Assembly (NCBI RefSeq): GCF_021730395.1
Contig: NC_069375.1
Span: 62,771,501-62,835,500 of the forward strand
Length of the DNA stretch: 64,000 nucleotides
Direction of reading: 5' to 3'
Source of the DNA: Mercenaria mercenaria
Taxonomy: Eukaryota > Mollusca > Bivalvia > Venerida > Veneridae
In this document: positions 1 to 12,100 of the stretch, one piece after another
Numbering within the stretch: the stretch's first letter is position 1
Layout of the letters: the number at the start of each line of letters is the position of its first letter
The notes under the pieces: model-generated
Databases searched by the model: none
The model's input: the letters and a program-made list of their open reading frames with translations, nothing else
Told to the model about the DNA's origin: nothing
Translations under genes and position numbers: made by a program

Positions 1-615
1 TTTTCTTTTGCTTTTGCTCTGCGGTACTGCGGCACTGTACTAATCTACTTAGACAAAGCCTGTAAATGTACAATGATTTTCATTCATATTTTGAATATTG
101 CTGTTGTGCTATAACTCTGTTGTGCTAGTTTTATGTTATGTAAATTTAACATTTTTGAATGACTTGTACGAAAAGTGAAATAAATAAAATTAATTTTATG
201 TAATGTTTTTATGTTTCTGTTTTTTATTAGTTTTTTTACATATCTAGACCCTGTAATATTTCAAACCTACAAACAGTTGTAAATGAATATTCACTTAAAG
301 GAAATTTAAAAAAAATAAATTCAAAATTTACTATATAACTATTTTGTCGTAAAATTCGTATAAACAACAGTAGCATATTAGCGCCTTACTTAGTACATGG
401 ATTTACAAGAAGTGTCAAATGTTTACACCAGTATAAACGCACAAAAAATAGCATTTAGGTTTTGAATAATTTGTCTTCAAGTTAAGAAATCACAAACGTT
501 CTGTCCGTCAGCATATGAAAGACGACTGCACAAATTTTTATCATCAAGAGAAATACAGGTTTAAGAAATAAGTAACCTTTATAATAACAAATCGTAAAAT
601 ATTAACAGGCGTGGT
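1..615 (+). other. AT-rich sequence, possible 3' UTR
   Basis: No coding exon recognised. Two overlapping AATAAA polyadenylation signals lie at 179-188 on the plus strand, so this could be the 3' untranslated tail of a plus-strand gene to the left of the window. That is inference from the signal alone; such hexamers are common by chance in AT-rich DNA. Confidence 0.2.
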
Positions 616-617
616 TG

Positions 618-2690
618 GGGGGCGGGGGTCGTTAGAGTCTTTATGTGAGAAGTTGTTGTTGTGGGAATCAAAATGGCGGAAAATGACGTTTTTTTATTGT
701 CAATAATTTTCTGAAAACTATGTAAGTGTAATTGTGTCTGTAGTTTTCTCTTAATTTCAATATGGTCAGTTCATAGAGCTATGTTTTGGCTTTAATTGGC
801 ATCAATCGTCGGCTAAAACGATTTAAGAACAAAAACGTTATCGAAGGCACCAGTTTGCTTATGGGGGTAATATTTTGAAAGACCAGCACTTTTTTCCTCT
901 ATTTTAACGTATCTAAACTCTTCTGAGGCCTTTATGTTGTTAACTATGATTGATCACTTGCTAACTAAGAAATTCATCCAATTTTCACGCACATAAATAC
1001 ATTCATCGCCCAATTTATATCACTTTATGCATGTTATGTATGTATGGGGATGACTTTATGACAATTTTTTGTTGTGGGTAAATATTGATGGGAAGTCCTC
1101 GGTTCAGGTCTGGCAAGAATGAGTCTGGGTATCATTGAAAAGTGTAAGCTGATTCAAAGTTAAGCAGTGTTTTGCACATATTGGTTAAAGTGAATATGTC
1201 TGTGATATTGTTTTAACTACATGGATAGAATTTTAAACAATCGCGGAAGGATAAAATATGTTACAAGTATTATTAAGAGATCAATTATCGGTTGAACTTA
1301 TACATGTATTGGAAAACGTTTTGTTAAAAGAATACACAAAAATACAGTTAGATGAATATAAAGTCCCCTTACACAATTTACTTGACACAATTGACTTTAC
1401 TTACAGATACAGGACTGGTATATTTGTACAATTTTAAGAAAAAGTTTCATTATATTATTAAGTTATGACAACTGATCTTAAAATAATTACTTTTGACAAT
1501 TTTGTCCCGCTCTGATGGATTGTATGTACCTTGAATGTATACAACTGAAAGGAATATTTCTCCTAAATCCAAATTGGCTGCAGACAAATTGAAATTTGGA
1601 CAGTAATTTCAGTGCAAATTTCATATGTTATCAATATTTTGAAGTTATGGTATTTGGTCAACAGTAAAACGCGACTCTAATAAATATAAACATTAAAAAA
1701 AATATTTTTGTGAGATTTTGTTATGCTGTCATACTGCTCAAAATTAAGACTTTTTCCTTTCAAGCGAAAGTTATTACATATTTTCCACCAGTGTCAGATG
1801 GCCTAATTGCAAATCAATCCAAAATAGAAAAAAATGGAAAAAAAGTTATTTTAAAGTAGTTGCCAGAACTTATATTGAAAATTTCTTCTTAAAATTGTAC
1901 AAATGTACCTGCATCTGTAAGTAAAATTAAATGTGTTTAGTAAATTGTGTAAAGGGACTATATAATTAAGTAACTGACTGTATTTTTTGTGTAACCTTTT
2001 AAAAAAACGTTTTCCAATACACGTATAAGTTCCACCCAGAATTGACCTCTTAATAATGATACTTGTAACATATTGAATCCTTTTGGTCTTTTTAAAAATT
2101 CTACCGATCTAGCTGAAAAGTTTAACCAATATGTACATAACACTGTCTAATTTTGAATCAGCTTACACTTTTCAATGATACCCAGACACATTCTCGCCAG
2201 ACCTGAACCCAGGACCTTCGCATCAATGTTTACCAACAACAAAAAAAATGTCATAAAGTTATCCCCACAACAACGTAACATGTATACAGTGAAAAATTAA
2301 CGATAAATGTATTTAATGAAAATTGGATGAATTTCTTAATTAGCAAATGATTAATCATAGTTAACAACATAAAGGCCCGAGTAGGGTTTAGATACGTTAA
2401 AATAGAGGAAAAAAGTGAAGGTCTTTCAAAATATTACTCCAATCAGCTAACTGATGCCTTCAATAATTTTTTTTTCTTAAATCTATTTAGCCAACGAGTG
2501 ATGCCGATTAAAGCCATAACATAGCTCAAGGACTGGCCATATTGAAATTAAGAGAAAACTACAGACACTGTTACACTTACTTAGTTTTCAGAAAATTCTT
2601 GACAAAAAAGCCATTTTCCGCCATTTTGACTCCCACAACAACATCTCCTCACATAAAGACTCCCACAACAAAACTTTACGTTCGACCCCC
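618..2690. repeat. Long inverted repeat (fold-back element)
   Basis: Two arms of roughly 800 bp (about 630-1450 and 1870-2665) are reverse complements with moderate divergence, around a spacer of about 430 bp. Matching landmarks include GTCTTTATGTGAG at 637 against CTCACATAAAGAC at 2649, and a GGGGGTCG-type motif at both outer ends. The short reading frames inside are shadows of the repeat. This is most simply a non-autonomous DNA transposon with very long terminal inverted repeats. I could not fix the target-site duplication, and the divergence of the arms argues for an old insertion. Confidence 0.7.
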
Positions 2691-2699
2691 TGTACTTAT

Positions 2700-3390
2700 T
2701 GACTGATTATGATCCATATGCGAAATTGACCTTTTAGTTTCGGTATATCGTTGTTCTTAAATTTCAGACGTACATAGTTGTTCTTCCAAAATGAATAAGT
2801 TTCAAACCTAGCTCATTTGTCAGCAAGACCATTATTCTGGTAAATGTCTAATTGGCTCTATATGACACTTTAATTTTAAATGATGAGGAAGGGCTAAGAT
2901 GCACAAAGAATTAAACACAACAGACATCATTTTATCCCGACTAGGGGCGTTAAGGACAATCTTTAAAAGAAAAAAGCCAATGTGGCGTTTTTGATCATCA
3001 GTTGGCATGATTTAACAATAGACTTTAATGTCTTACAATAGTAAAATTAAGGACGTAAATAATATCTTTGGGGAAAGTGACAGTATTTGATGAAAACTAC
3101 TTAGAATACGTGTCAGGATTTGCTGTTTCTTTTTGTGTATTTGCTAAATTTACTATTTCAGTTTTTAAAAGGCATTAAAAAAGTTGATAATAACATCTGT
3201 TTAAAAAATACACAAGTTACTCTAAAAACTACTTTTAGAGTCTGTAAATAGTATGTAAATTACCAAGGACGTATATATCGTCTTCAAATAACTGCATAAT
3301 ATGTGGGTCACCTCTTTTATTATTTAATGTAATGTACAGTATGCCAAATGCCAGTTAGCTTCCTAACCGTAAATTACAGTTTGCACAAAT
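2700..3390. other. AT-rich sequence, nothing recognised
   Basis: No reading frame of substance, no RNA gene and no repeat structure seen between the long inverted repeat and the next hairpin element. Confidence 0.4.
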
Positions 3391-3393
3391 TAG

Positions 3394-3908
3394 TTTTACA
3401 TGAAAAGGTTCTACAACATGTACCTTCATAGAAACTGGATGATGCAATTTTGTCATCATTGAGCATTTTGAAATATTCAAGGTGGCCAACAAGATGGCCA
3501 CCAAACATGCAACATTGACTCCTAAATTATAGAAGATTTGGACAGGATTATTAATATATATATTACCTTTGTTGCTAGAGGTAACAAGATAAACATTTAA
3601 TGTATATTTCAAAGGAGAAAATCTTTTGAAAAATCCAAAATGGCGGTCAAAATGGACGCCAAACTAGAAAATTCCCATGTTTTGCATTAGACACTCCATA
3701 TGTGCATGTATTCCTATTGTTTATGGTTACTCCTAATAATTGAAAATGCTTATAACACTTTCGTAACAAAGAGGTGAATAGAATGGACGGTAGCATTACA
3801 ATTTGAACATAATAGACCATCTTTAATATTTCAAAATGCTCAATGATGACAAAGTTGCATTATCCAGTTCTTATGAAGGTACATGTTGTAGAACCTCTTC
3901 ATGTAAAA
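3394..3908. repeat. MITE-like element with ~80-bp inverted ends
   Basis: The ends at about 3394-3475 and 3830-3908 are inverted copies of each other (for example GGTTCTACAACATGTACC at 3408 against its reverse complement near 3880), enclosing about 350 bp without coding potential. The arms differ at several positions. Probably a non-autonomous DNA transposon. Confidence 0.6.
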
Positions 3909-3909
3909 T

Positions 3910-6455
3910 ATTTAGTGTATACTCCAATTCTGGGATTTTAATAAATTTAATAAATTATTAATTATTGGATATTATGTATCATCTTGCTCACTTTTTCCAT
4001 GCTGATAATTTTAGAACCAACCGCACTTCCAGCTCGTGTACGTGACCATATCTCTATATTTCTTTACCTCTATCTCCGCCACGCTCTCATTTCTACCCTT
4101 TTTACTTCCTTCACATGTCTCTTAGTCATAAACCAATGTAAAATATACTTACTGTTTCTAAGCACGTTTAAATATATGCAGTTACTATATTACCATTTTA
4201 AAACAAACAATATGAGATAAATAGTTGACTAGCTTTGGTAATGTATTATTGATATGCATGTTTCATTTGCACGTTTTCCATAGTTTATAAATACTTTATT
4301 TTCTAAGTTACCAGCTATCCCTGCTATTTATAAGGAAAGAGTTTCTAAATAAGCTTAGCTTCCTACTCAATCCTTGATTTGTGTAAATATATGTTTGCTG
4401 TATACCTGCTTGAAAATAAATATTGTTTAAACCAATTCTGGGATTTTCGGTCGACATATAATGCAGAACGGCTCGGACTATTCATATGTTCAAGCATGTC
4501 TGTTTTGCCTTTTTCATAATTAAACAATTTAATTAATGGCCCTCTTATGAAATTTTGCGCGTATAACAATTGGGGGCAAGGTTGCCCGATTTGCCAATCG
4601 TTGCACTAATCGCAAATTGGTTACTTTTGCGCTGAGCAATTTAAAAATGCACAGATTGGTTATTTGCGCAAATATTTGCGTAGCTACTGCCAATATGATA
4701 ACGCAAACAGTAATTATTGCAACGCACTGAACAAAACATTTGGGTATGCTTACACTTAAAATAATGTTGGTAAGCCATAAATATGTGCTTGAGAAATGCA
4801 TAATGGAAAACACGCTCATCAAAATTATATCTTTCTGGCGCATTCATTAAACTGAAAACGAATGAAATCAAATGTTCCGTTTTGTCCGAAAAAAATGCTT
4901 TCTTTTCTTCCCTTTGATTTCATTCTCAGACTGGCTTCTCTTCTTCAAGTGAGACTTTATGTTCCCGTTTTTGTTTTTAAATCTGATGCAATTCTTATGG
5001 GCCAGGTTAGACATTATAAACAAAAATTTGAAATTTTGCAAATCGAAAGGAAAAAAAATGGTCATTAACGACATAAATTGCACTGAAATAAAGCCATCAC
5101 AAATACAGGCGCAGAGAATAAGAGCGCATATGAGATCATAAACATTATTAAGACTGTATTGTTGAATGTAACAATATGCATGGAATTTTGTAGAACTATC
5201 TTAGGTGATTCTGCATAAATGCATGGTATTAAATAAGTTTCTTTTGTTATTGTAAAATTCCAGTTTTTGTCAAGCATTTTACGATTTTAATAAAATCAAT
5301 GTGGAAAGATGATTTTGTCTAAAATTTTTGAGGTCTAAATTTAAAGGTTATCACAAATATATTCCTGCTGGGTTTTAGTAGGGGTTGGAGTGTTCTCTCA
5401 TCTTCGGACCCTTGCATACGCAAAGACACTATTTTTCAAATAAAAAGGCAAACAAAATAGATATCAGTTATTATAATTGAATTTATATTTTAAGCAATCA
5501 TTCTTATAAGTCAAAACATGGTTCAATAATCAGTGATAAAATTTCATACCGACTCCAAGGCGGAGCCGAAAATACATATTTACATAAAAAAAGTGACGCC
5601 GTAATAATATTACGTCATAAAAATCTCACGTCGTACACAATGTAAGACCAAAACACTGGAAAAATAAATTACCAATCGTTGCAATTGATTAAATGTGATA
5701 ATTTTTTTTATACAAGTGTTGCAGTTTATAGTATAACCATTGTGGCCTTTTAACTTAGATAGACAAATCTAACCGAAATATCGGTTTTTGGCACCTCCAT
5801 ACTGTATCCGCAGATACAACATGAATTGCCCGGTAAATATTTGCCATCGTCGTGTAAACAGGTATTGGCTTAGTCGTTGTACTCGGACTATATCATTATC
5901 ATGAAAACAAATCTTGCCGAACTAGAAATTAAAAGAAATGACTTTTACAGTTACATATTAAGAAGATGAGTCTAATATTTCCTAAGGATTGATACATACA
6001 AGTACAAGAGTGAGATCAAATGGCATACAAATCGATTTCAGTGGATTTTCTACACATTTGCGGAATATTCAGAGTTAAGTCTGAATAATGTCTTTTTGCC
6101 TACGCATGTATATTGCTTTACTTTATCTCTTGTCAATAACGTGGAATCAAGGCAGGAAATTAAAATTAATGATAAATTTGGTTCTGAATCAGCCGACCCT
6201 CTGGTAAAATTGTGTTTCACTGTTTTTAAAAGAGAAATGATTCTAATAATGTGTTTAAAGTTACACTTATTTCGTTAAACAGAGACACATTATTATAGCC
6301 AGCCATGAGAGACTACTATCATATTTACCAAACCACATTACTCTGACCTTTTCAGGTTTATACCTACAGATGCATGTATGCCGAATTTAAGCTGATTCCA
6401 GTCGTCCCTAACTGCATTCCTTGGTTGCCTAGAGTAAGTAATATTTTTATGTCTG
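3910..6455. other. Intergenic AT-rich DNA
   Basis: Short open frames on both strands here show no recognisable protein. They have no convincing splice context and overlap each other. No tRNA or long repeat seen. It lies downstream of the NLR-like gene on the minus strand. Confidence 0.35.
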
Positions 6456-6457
6456 AA

Positions 6458-6463
6458 TTTATT
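6458..6463 (-). terminator. Candidate polyadenylation signal of the NLR-like gene
   Basis: AATAAA on the minus strand, about 107 bases after the stop codon at 6570. Position fits a short 3' UTR; the cleavage site is not visible. Confidence 0.35.
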
Positions 6464-6569
6464 TACGTATATACTTTATATGATAAGAAATGTTTGAATG
6501 TCTGAGATGTTTTAACATATTCTACATAATAGAACGTATCAAAATCTCTTAAAGCGACCATTCACTGCC

Positions 6570-9118
6570 TTATTCATACGCATCCAACACTTTTGTACCA
6601 AAGGAAAACATATCTGCATTTTTAATGCAATTCTCAATTGCGTAAAATGTCATCATGTTATTGGAATACAGTTTTGTACTATCCAGATGTCGAAAAACAT
6701 CTTTCGCGTTTGCTCCCTGCTCTTGTTCTACATCATTTATTTTTACCCTAACTGTCATTGGAAGATAACCGACAACATCTAGCAAATCATATAACCGAAA
6801 CTGACTAACTTTAACGGCATGTAAGCACAGTAATTTAAGATGTTGCTGATTTGAAACACAGATTGCTACGCTTTTGTCATATCCAATGTCAACTTCCTGA
6901 ATAGTTAATTCCGTTAAATTGGTGCCTTTACAGAGTATGTCATTCAATAAATGCAAACTGCTTCTTTCGAAATGTAAACATTTAAGTGAAGGAAGCAAGC
7001 TAACGAACTTAAACACGTTGCCGCAATTGCGCATCATTAAATATTGTACGCTCGAAACGAATGGTAATATATCACTTGAGTTTGCTTCATTCCCGACATC
7101 CTCGGAACCAAATATATTAACATTGTATAATTGAACTTTCTCAAGGCTAAACGAATTCGTTACCAGTTTTGCAAACTGTTCACCTTTTATTACTGATTCT
7201 GACATCATCAACCTGCGAAGGTTCCGAAACATGTTAGCAGAAATATTTAATACCGTTAGATACTCCCCCGAAAGTCGTAGACATTTTAAGGAACTTTGAT
7301 TTTTTCTCAAGATGTCTCCCAGTATAATAGTGTCCACATATTCAGCATTATTACAGACTAGCATATCTAACTGACTTGCCTGTGCAATGTGTTTCTGTGT
7401 ATACAATGGAATGTCTATATCACAATACAGCGACCTTAATTCTCCAAAATCTATATCACATATTGATAACATGTATTCAGATGTTTCATGTCCTACATAG
7501 ATGTCTCTTAGCGCCAAAGGCTCTATCCTGATTTTACACTGGCGGGCCTCTGTTATACATCCTAACCACATACGTTGAATTTCAATTACAAACCCTTTGT
7601 AAGATGATAAGCCACAACGGAAATCTTGACAATTGACATCATTGTCAATGATGTTAAGTGTTCTATCCGAAATTGTTTTCAATGCACTAAAATTCAAACC
7701 GCTTAGAATTCGAAACACAAGACTCATTCTCAAGATGTTTTCTGCTGTACTACAACAGTCTGAAATTTCACCTGGGTATATGCTTAAATAGACGGCAGTA
7801 AAAAAGTCTTGAAATGTCTCATATACGAACGAAATTATCTTGCACCTTTCCGAGACACTTCGTCTGTAACATATTCTTTCAGACAGAATCCCAATATCTA
7901 CAAACAGTTTCAGTTTGTCTTCAGTCAGTCCATAGTAACAGAGGTTGGTCGTTTCATATATGTAACAAAAACGCCTCTTATATTTATATAAACAAAACGA
8001 AAATTCGGCTAGTGGTACAACTACAGTGTCGAAATATTTTTTAAAATATTCTTTATCTGTAAACTTTGTCATCAATTCACATAAGTCTTCAGTTGTTTCG
8101 TCACTTCTGTCAAGATGTGATAAAGCACCACTTCTACATGCTTGGCCAATCAGACGATCTATGACTGCGCTATAAATTCCAGCGAGAGAAGAATCAAGAT
8201 TCGACTTGTCATGCCATAAACATAGCAATAATTTCGACAACAAAGGATACTTTTTCAGGTGGTTAAGGTTTTTATCTGCCAAACTGGCGAGGAAGTTTTC
8301 AGAATACCGTCGGCGGCATGTCCTTTCATTAAGGTAGTGGGACACGAGAGTAATGTGTTCGTCTGAATAGCCGGTATCAATTCCTTCAAGCGCAATTATC
8401 ATGTCAAATTCTCCTGATTTAGGCCTGATTGCCGCTAATTTCCATGGCCTTGTGGTATACATTGTTGCATATTTACTCTTCGTTTCTCTTAACGGAAGAC
8501 CTTTTGATATCGTTGGAGATTCCCGACAACCTACAGGTGGTATCCATTGATTTAGATCGTCCAGGATAACAAGACATTTCTCTTCTCCATATTGAAGGAG
8601 TTTGTAAAGAGAATCGGAGTATCTATCGTCAATAAGGTGTTTTAAGATCATTTCTTCTATTGTGGATTCCTGATCACAATACTTAAGTGAAATGAAAAAT
8701 AAGAAGTCTATATCGCGAAAATAGCTAAACCAACTGTATATATTTGAATCTTCCGAACAGGATGACGGTGGTGTAGGATCACGACTTGCAACATTTTTTT
8801 CGTGAGCTGAACACCATGAAAATATCATTTGACGACATAGTGTCGTTTTTCCCATACCAGCATCAGCTGTTATCAATATGATTTTCTTCGCTATGTTTTT
8901 AAGAAACTCAGATACTTTCAATCTGTATTTTTTCACATCTCCGTAAATATTGTAATATTCGTGCTCGGAATCTTTACAGTCGTCGATACTATCAATTTTA
9001 TAAAGCTCTGGAGGCACATACACCCGGCCTACACCGATCTCAATCTCAGGCAGCAGCGGGGAGAGTTCTGTTTTTATGAAGAATTGTTGGTATAACTCAA
9101 TGAGAGCTGCTTGCATTT
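6570..9118 (-). CDS. NLR-like gene, exon 5 (NACHT ATPase and leucine-rich C-terminus)
   Basis: 849 codons including the stop. An ATG at 9128 exists in frame, but a good acceptor (TTATGCTTTCAG) falls inside that stretch, so translation probably enters from exon 4 at 9118. Residue numbers from that ATG: a lead-in with SPLLPEIEIGVGRVYVPPEL; Walker A ADAGMGKTT at 88-96 (K94); Walker B CLVILDDLNQW at 185-195 (D190, D191); sensor-like TTRPWK at 225-230. These are the NACHT hallmarks. From about residue 560 the chain is leucine-rich with LRR-like spacing (SLKCLRLSGEYLTVLNIS, FRNLRRLMMSES, NLTELTIQEVDIG), irregular rather than canonical LRR. No frame break. Confidence 0.85.
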
Positions 9119-12100
9119 CTGAAAGCATAATGATGCATTAACAACAACAAAATGTATTATGATATAACTACAGACATATCTGAAAATAAATTTGATTAAT
9201 TGATAAATTGCACCGCAGATTATCTATGTAGACCAAAGAACAAGCAAAAAGCTGCAACGAATTAATTTTTCACTTCATATTTAATGACTTTATAACATTT
9301 GTGAATTGATGTCATTTATTTCCTTTGTTAATTCCACGACCTACAATTTAATGGGTGTATGTAGAGATGGTACCTAAAAAATTCAAATTCATCTTTACAG
9401 ATTTTTGTTTTCGGCGTAAAATAATAGCTAAGTGCACCAATTTTCTAAATATATTGATTGTTTTCCTCTTCTCCATGTAAAAATAATAATATTTGATAGT
9501 TAAAAATTGACTTTCTCAAAATATCTGAAGCAAAGTGGACAACTCTTGTACTGACCGTTTTTCAATGATTTTAGGATATCCCCAATTATAGTCTATATCA
9601 AAAGCTTCCACAGCTAAATAATTTCAGTAGAGTATAGTGTAAGTTTAATCTACTTACATCACTTTGAAAGAGCCTATACTGAACTTCCTTTTGTCTTTTA
9701 ATAAAGTAAAATTCTAAGACTAGCCAAGAGTCTAAAACGCTTAAAAAGTCTGAGTGAAAGAGAATGACATGCTCTTTATTATAAGCTTACCGAAACTATA
9801 CCAAAAATTTACCTGAAAGAAGTTATTAAAGATTTTCTTTGTTAAAAACAATAAATAAATCACCTTACAGCTTGTTTAAGGTAGTTGAGCTGTAATAAAA
9901 ATCATTAAATAAAGTAAACTTCATATGCTTTTTCAGCATTTATTCGTTTTTCAAGGAAAGCAATGATCGAGGTCCATCCAGAGACTGTTGAATTGCTTAA
10001 AATACATTACAATCACTATCTTAAAATTGTAATTATATTCGATGACAATGAATGTTATATTACATTATTTGAAGCAAAGTACTCCTGAACAGTAAGAGAA
10101 ACTCTTCAAAATGACTAAAGCATAAGAAACACTTTCAAACTGATTCATTGAAATGTTAAAGATGCACAATTTAGCTACTTTGTTACGCAAAAATGATACC
10201 AATGTAACTTTTTTTTGTTATATCTCATTGTTGGATCTATAAAGTTTACATTTTTATATATAAATTTTGTGTTAACCAATGTTTCATCATTGAGAACTAT
10301 AAATAACTTTGACTAAAAGATCAGAACTTAATAACGTTTCTTAATTTCGTAAATTTTCTTTAAAGGAATTTATGCATTATTATATATTACATTATTTTCA
10401 AGCACTACTAAACTTTCTATCAGGGCCTCACAACAACTTATCAAATAACTGTCAGTGTAAGCCATGAGAAAAGTTGTATATTGAATACAATGAGATTTAA
10501 ACAAATGTAGGTCATATTTTGTCTAAATGATCAGTTGTTGGAAAAAGGACCTATCTGATTCGTCTTTCACTTTTGACCAATGTTTTATATTTGCTTCAGT
10601 TTATTGGTCAGTTCAGAGTTGTTCCCTTAAGATTTTCATGGGCAGGTACCATCTCTAGTGTATGCATGAAAGCAGATGAAAAGCAGTCTTCAAATTAATA
10701 TCAATATTAATTGCTTTGTTGAAATAAGGAAAATGTACTTATTTTGTAACCGACACGTGTGTCTTTTCTTCACTAATTTCAATGTTAGTATCATTCGCTG
10801 TAAGATATATTATCAGTTTACAGTATCCTCAAATAAACTTAAAGTATGGTTTGTCTGAGCTTTAGAAAACGTTTATACTGAAGTGAAGTACATTGTAAAG
10901 TCTTGTTGAAATAGACAATTTGTTTTATTTTTGTAGCGTTTAATGTCGCTAGGACACAATTACAAGTCTTATGTCGACTTTCCAGCTTTGATGGCGGAGG
11001 ACGACCTCAGGTACCCCGCCGTGCATTATAACATCTTGGTCGAGCACCTGGTTAGAATCACCGACCTTCCGTAAACCAGTTGGATGGCTTCTTCACATGA
11101 AGAATTCAATGCACCGAGTGAGGCTCGTACCCACATCGGCGAGGAGCAAATGATTAAAGTCAGCGACCATATCCACTCGGCTAAGGAGGCCCCTAAAATA
11201 TTACCCTCGACTGTTGAATTTTATCAAATTTGCAGAAACACAAAAGGTAGACCAATGGTAAAATCAAACAATAATTGGAAAACTACTTTGATATAGCATA
11301 CTGCAATTTTTCACTAGAACGTGTGTTAGATCAAAACAATGTTATTATAATTATTCATAGTATACTTACGCTGTTTATCGTTTAAATAGCTACTCATTCT
11401 TCTATCAGATGACTTTAGATCGGCATTCACTACATTCCCGGGTTGCTGCATCATAAAAGATACAATGTTTAGTATGTTTTTCATCAGTTGTTCGCAAAAA
11501 TTATAGACAGTTTCGATGCAGTTAGATTTTCTTCTCAAACTTATACTTACTCCTACTACAGAAATTATGGATACTTTCTAAATATCTAACGACACCGGAG
11601 TTTATCGGTCTAGATTACGGTTAGAACACCCCAAGCATATAACTCATAGCAGCAAAGATAGTCACGTGTTTCATTTTCAAATGCAATATTGAAATCATGC
11701 TTTTCAATAAAGCTGGAAATAAAGTCGTAATTCTGATAACTTGACTCGATCAAAACGTTCCTTCTGTTATTTTGACTCGGTTGCGTTCTACGTTTCCAAA
11801 GACCTCAGCTCCCTTTATAATAAATAGATCGGCAATGATAGACACATTACTGTTGTATACATTTTTTAAGTAAGTTTAAAATAAAAAGGGAAATTAATAA
11901 ACCAATGATTGTATTAATATGTTTATACTCCATATTTCAGAATAAACTGGAATATGCTAGACGATTTACTCATACACGCAAGTCTTAAAAAGAATCAAAT
12001 CATAACAGTTTTAAAATCACGACTGTCACGTCAAGTTTTGAAGAACACTACGTTACCTATTTGATATCAATAAAGAAATTTATTTGTTTGATAATATTAC

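Noticed and set aside
9119-9128. ATG at 9128 as the start of a free-standing NACHT protein
   Set aside because: A good splice acceptor lies inside the first four codons, and the upstream exon ends in the matching phase with a strong donor; the N-terminal exons fit the same family.
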